Shown here: one piece after another, positions 4,797 through 7,427 of the stretch
Numbering within the stretch: position 1 is the first letter of the stretch
Layout of the letters: every line of letters begins with the position of its first letter
NCBI GenBank assembly: GCA_016203335.1
Contig: JACQNA010000004.1
Span: forward strand, 1 to 7,427
DNA: 7,427 nt
From: Candidatus Woesearchaeota archaeon
GTDB lineage: Archaea > Nanobdellota > Nanobdellia > Woesearchaeales > JACQNA01
Direction of reading: 5' to 3'
Made by a program: the position numbers and the translations under genes
The notes under the pieces: model-generated
Database searches by the model: none
What the model was told of the DNA's origin: nothing
What the model saw: only the letters and a program-made list of their open reading frames with translations

Positions 4797-7174
4797 TGGA
4801 CAAGAAAAGCGCGATACTGATGTACCCGCTCCTTGCGGGATTTATTGTAGCGCTTGCTGTGTATTATATTGCCGACATCCGGGAGGGATTGCAGCTCCGG
4901 GAGCGCCAGATCGGTGAGCTGCAGATGGAGGCGCTGGGCACCATGCAGGAGGGGGAGAAGTTCCTGCTCTATGTGGATACGGCAGCGCTGCTGGCAAGCA
5001 AGCAGGCTGTTGTTGATCTTGCAACGGGAGGGGGATTTGCAACGTTTCCCTGCGGCAGCAGCGCGGGATTTGCGCGCTGGGATGAGGACGGATGCATCCC
5101 AAACACCGAAGCTGAGCTCGGCAAGGTTATCCAGCAGAACCTGCATTCCCCCCTGAGCAAGGTAGCCCTGTTTGATGATTTTTATTATTTTTTTATTCCT
5201 GGCGAGCAGCTGGAGATTATAGGAAGCGCTCCCCGCGAGGTGCTGATCACGCGCAAGGTTGGAAACGCTGTCCGGGAGCGGCCGATTCCCCGGGTGACTG
5301 CTCCTGCTGCCCGGGTTGAGGAGATTTTTAAGCGGTATGTCCAGCAGAACGATCCGCTCTGGGTGTTTGTCAAAGAGCAGGCTGCTGCAGAGGGTGTTGA
5401 TCCGTATGTTGTCCTGGGAATCATCACTGCAGAAAGCAGCTGGAATCCTGGTGCGCTGCGATGCGAGGCGAGCCTGGAGCAGCGATGGGAGCGGATTGCG
5501 GATACGCTGCAGTGCAGCCAGTATGCATGTGATGCTTCCATTACCTCCCCGCAGGGCACGTTCCACCAGGTAAGCTGCAGCTATGGGTACATGCAATTGC
5601 TGTACGGGACTGCGTGGGATGAAGGGTATCGGGGGGATGCTGCCGGATTGCTTGATGCGCAAACCAATATTAAGTACGGGATTGCGCATATCGCGCGCCG
5701 GCTGAAGCAGTTCAAGAATGTGGAGGATGCGCTTGCTGCATACAATGCCGGGCCTGCCAGCGTCATTCGGGCGCAGGAGAGGTGCGGCAAGTCATTTACT
5801 GAGTATGCCGGCTGCCTGCCGTTTCCGCAAATTACGGGAAACTATGTGCCCAAGGTGCTTGCTGCTGCTGAGCGCTTTCGCGAGCTGGAAGCAGGCCTTC
5901 CTGAGATTACCGGATCTGCGACACGCGAAGAGCAGACAACAGTGCAGTATGCCATTCGGCCATCATTCCGGGTTGCGGTTGATTATGATATCCGGCAGTA
6001 CGATGACGTCCGTACCGGCGTTTCCCGCATCCAGCAGGAGTGCAGCACTGCTGCTGATGTGCAGCAGTGCGTTGCCGGGCAGGCTGCTTCTTTAGGATGG
6101 GAGCAGGACTGTGCTCGGGATGATGAGCGGGCATTGCGCAAATTCCTGGTGTTTGCGGAGCAGTGCGCAGCGAGCATCGGAGAGGGATGCGGATGCACGC
6201 TGCAGATCAGCGATGATGGCAAACAGGAGTATGCATTCTCGCTGGAGGAAGATGGCAGCTATACGGTAAATGAGGGGATGACTATCGCGATTCCGCTTGC
6301 AGAGAAGGTCGTGCATTATGCAACAAACGGGCAATCATTCACCCTGGAGATCGAGCGCGATGGGAAGCGGGAAACCGTCAAGGGAGATGCGCTGGCGCTG
6401 GTGAAAGAGAGAGGAGTGCTCCATATCCAGAGCGCGGAGAGAGGAATTCCTCAGTGCAGGCTGCTGCCTGAGCGGACATTCCGGCTCTGCGTAGCCGGGA
6501 AAACAGAATTGTTTGCTGAAGGGAGGATGCAACGGCCGGATATCCGGCTTGCGCTCTCTATTCCTGATACGACAGCGCCTGCAGCTGTTGGGGTGCGCGC
6601 GCATGATGTTGAGGAAGCGGAGAACCAGCTGCTTCTGGGCTGGGATGCAGGAGCTGAGCAGGATATTGCTGAGTACCGAATCTATTATGCGAAAACCCCG
6701 TTTACCGAAGTCAGCAAAGATCTGAGCAATCCGGCAAACATTTCAGCTGCCAGCGAGCGGCAGCTGGTGCTTTCTTCCCTGAACGGCTATGATCATGGGC
6801 TGGATCGGCAGGCATATTATGCTGCAGTGGTGCCGGCTGATGCGTATGGCAATGCCATGAAACAGGTTACACTGGTTGAAGTGATTGAGGTAGATGACCT
6901 GCCGCCGGATAGGGTTTCCAATCTGCAGGCGGAAAAAGCAGGGAACAGCGTTACGCTGCGCTGGCTGATTCCCCTGCCGAGCAGGTCGCGGCTTTCCGGG
7001 GTGCGGATACTGGTGAATAATCTGGGAAGCGGCATGATAACTGCAATCAACGAGGGGCTGGTTGAGGAGTATACTATCCCAAATCTTGCTGCCGGGGAGT
7101 ATTTATTCCAGGTTGCGCTGGTTGATGGAACGCAGGCAGGGGAGTTTGTATGGGCGCAGGTGAATGTACTATAG
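4796..7174 (+). CDS. Membrane-anchored lytic transglycosylase (SLT) with fibronectin type III-like domains (792 aa)
   Basis: The ATG at 4796 is chosen over an adjacent TTG at 4793 because it forms the usual TGATG junction. The layout is: membrane helix (about 7-26); predicted coiled helix and a small domain with C86 and C100 (30-125); SLT lytic transglycosylase domain (about 187-360); a domain starting near PSFRVAVDYD (389-398) with cysteines at 416, 425, 439, 457, 465, 467, 554 and 565; and two fibronectin type III-like domains (about 596-700 and 704-792). In the SLT domain E213 in TAESSWNPGA is the expected catalytic acid, followed by SYGYMQLL (262-269), NIKYGIAHI (291-299) and AYNAGP (315-320). 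A roughly 40-residue insertion between the first two motifs carries C223, C240, C245 and C261. SLT enzymes cleave the MurNAc-GlcNAc bond of peptidoglycan, a polymer archaea do not make, so the substrate is open. The catalytic motifs look intact. It is the last gene of the operon. Confidence 0.93.
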   Translation: MDKKSAILMYPLLAGFIVALAVYYIADIREGLQLRERQIGELQMEALGTMQEGEKFLLYVDTAALLASKQAVVDLATGGGFATFPCGSSAGFARWDEDGCIPNTEAELGKVIQQNLHSPLSKVALFDDFYYFFIPGEQLEIIGSAPREVLITRKVGNAVRERPIPRVTAPAARVEEIFKRYVQQNDPLWVFVKEQAAAEGVDPYVVLGIITAESSWNPGALRCEASLEQRWERIADTLQCSQYACDASITSPQGTFHQVSCSYGYMQLLYGTAWDEGYRGDAAGLLDAQTNIKYGIAHIARRLKQFKNVEDALAAYNAGPASVIRAQERCGKSFTEYAGCLPFPQITGNYVPKVLAAAERFRELEAGLPEITGSATREEQTTVQYAIRPSFRVAVDYDIRQYDDVRTGVSRIQQECSTAADVQQCVAGQAASLGWEQDCARDDERALRKFLVFAEQCAASIGEGCGCTLQISDDGKQEYAFSLEEDGSYTVNEGMTIAIPLAEKVVHYATNGQSFTLEIERDGKRETVKGDALALVKERGVLHIQSAERGIPQCRLLPERTFRLCVAGKTELFAEGRMQRPDIRLALSIPDTTAPAAVGVRAHDVEEAENQLLLGWDAGAEQDIAEYRIYYAKTPFTEVSKDLSNPANISAASERQLVLSSLNGYDHGLDRQAYYAAVVPADAYGNAMKQVTLVEVIEVDDLPPDRVSNLQAEKAGNSVTLRWLIPLPSRSRLSGVRILVNNLGSGMITAINEGLVEEYTIPNLAAGEYLFQVALVDGTQAGEFVWAQVNVL

Positions 7175-7206
7175 CAAATGAAATACGGTTCTAAAAAGGG
7201 CAGTTG

Positions 7207-7213
7207 TTTTTTT
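7207..7213 (+). terminator. Poly-T tract, probable archaeal operon terminator
   Basis: Seven consecutive T residues lie 33 nt after the last stop codon of the operon, with no hairpin before them. Archaeal RNA polymerase terminates at such T-runs on the non-template strand. The position between a long operon and a separate promoter fits this role. Confidence 0.55.
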
Positions 7214-7234
7214 AGGAAATTAAAGGCAAATGTA

Positions 7235-7249
7235 GAAAAGTATTTATAG
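7235..7249 (+). promoter_or_regulatory. Putative archaeal promoter: purine-rich BRE plus TATA-like box
   Basis: GAAAAG (7235-7240) followed by TATTTATAG (7241-7249) fits the archaeal BRE and TATA-box arrangement. Transcription would be expected to start about 25 nt downstream, near 7270. This lies just ahead of the candidate starts at 7282 and 7310 for the lipoprotein-like gene. The AT-rich surroundings raise the chance of a random match. Confidence 0.45.
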
Positions 7250-7309
7250 CCATGTCATTAACAGTAGATAGAAAGCAAGGGATGTGGTTTTACGCCAACA
7301 AGATTTGTT

Positions 7310-7427
7310 ATGTTAATTTTGTTAATTTTAGTTAGTTGTAGCGGGCAACAAACAGAAAAAATTGATAATATGATTAAGAAGGACAGCACAAATCTCAGTC
7401 CATTGTTAGATTATGGACAATACAATG
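7310..7427 (+). CDS. N-terminus of a putative lipoprotein (runs off the right edge)
   Basis: Thirty-nine codons are visible. MLILLILVSCSGQQ is a short hydrophobic stretch ending in a lipobox (L-V-S-C), followed by a polar, lysine-rich region (TEKIDNMIKKDSTN). This is the layout of a lipoprotein that is cleaved before the Cys and lipid-anchored there. No basic n-region precedes the hydrophobic part, and no ribosome binding site is visible. The frame is open back to 7268 but contains no other start. The codons before the ATG read TPTRFV, which would supply the missing basic residue, so the annotated start may be wrong or the 5' end frameshifted. Composition is far more AT-rich than the operon (16 of 60 G+C at 7321-7380, against 34 of 60 at 5701-5760). 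The function is unknown. Confidence 0.5.
   Translation, partial: MLILLILVSCSGQQTEKIDNMIKKDSTNLSPLLDYGQYN
7312..7329 (+). repeat. Two tandem copies of the 9-mer GTTAATTTT
   Basis: The 9-base unit occurs twice in direct succession inside the putative signal peptide and encodes the doubled Leu-Ile-Leu of the hydrophobic core. It could change copy number in steps of three codons without breaking the frame. With only two copies this may be chance. Confidence 0.6.

Noticed and set aside
4700..5689. Long minus-strand open frame (329 codons) opposite the pilin-like and transglycosylase genes
   Set aside because: The plus strand here has recognisable SLT motifs and continuous operon structure. The reverse frame has no membrane, catalytic or family pattern, and reads as a shadow of GC-rich coding sequence.
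7178..7249. Small plus-strand frame of 23 codons (MKYGSKKGSCFF start) after the operon
   Set aside because: It spans both the T7 terminator and the TATA-like box, has no well-placed ribosome binding site (GGTGA is 14 nt away) and resembles no family.
7343..7357. Possible hairpin GTTG...CAAC in the lipoprotein region
   Set aside because: The stem is only 4 bp, with a 7-nt loop inside a coding frame. This is too weak to call a structure.
1..7427. CRISPR array, tRNA, rRNA or insertion sequence
   Set aside because: No regularly spaced repeats, cloverleaf-like segment, rRNA motif, transposase frame or terminal inverted repeat was seen on either strand.

Overview
The window reads as part of a genome from a DPANN-type archaeon, most like the Woesearchaeota/Pacearchaeota group. 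The assignment rests on archaeal-style GGTGA/GAGGTGA ribosome binding sites, a TATA-like box with a purine-rich BRE, a bare poly-T terminator, M-[N/D]-K-R-[G/A] N-termini followed by one hydrophobic helix, and cysteine-rich extracellular proteins of a kind I associate from memory with DPANN genomes. No rRNA, tRNA or housekeeping marker is present, so the lineage is an inference.

Positions 1-7174 are one tightly packed plus-strand operon of eight genes. The first is cut by the window edge. Neighbouring genes overlap by 1 to 20 nt, except for one 9-nt gap. Every product is predicted to be membrane-anchored or exported. In order they are: (1) the C-terminal part of a cysteine-rich membrane protein; (2) a 46-aa single-helix micropeptide; (3) a 349-aa anchored protein with eight cysteines; (4) an 88-aa anchored protein with a thrombospondin type 3-like calcium motif and heptad-spaced cysteines; (5) a 245-aa anchored protein with a CLCFC cluster; (6) a 295-aa anchored protein whose C-terminal half resembles an Amidase_3 (N-acetylmuramoyl-L-alanine amidase) fold without its zinc ligands; (7) and (8) two small pilin-like proteins; (9) a 792-aa anchored lytic transglycosylase (SLT domain) with a cysteine-containing insertion and two C-terminal fibronectin type III-like domains.

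The likely product is one envelope-spanning assembly, built from many single-helix subunits with disulphide-rich outer domains. It carries one apparently active glycan-cleaving enzyme and one apparently dead amidase-like partner. Archaea lack bacterial murein, so the target could be a bacterial wall, another glycan, or the cell's own surface layer. Roles in attachment, secretion, DNA transfer or attack on neighbours are all possible, and the sequence does not decide between them.

After 7174 the composition drops sharply in GC. A T7 tract probably ends the operon. A TATA-like promoter at about 7241 then precedes the start of a lipoprotein-like gene that runs off the right edge, whose 5' end may carry a frameshift.
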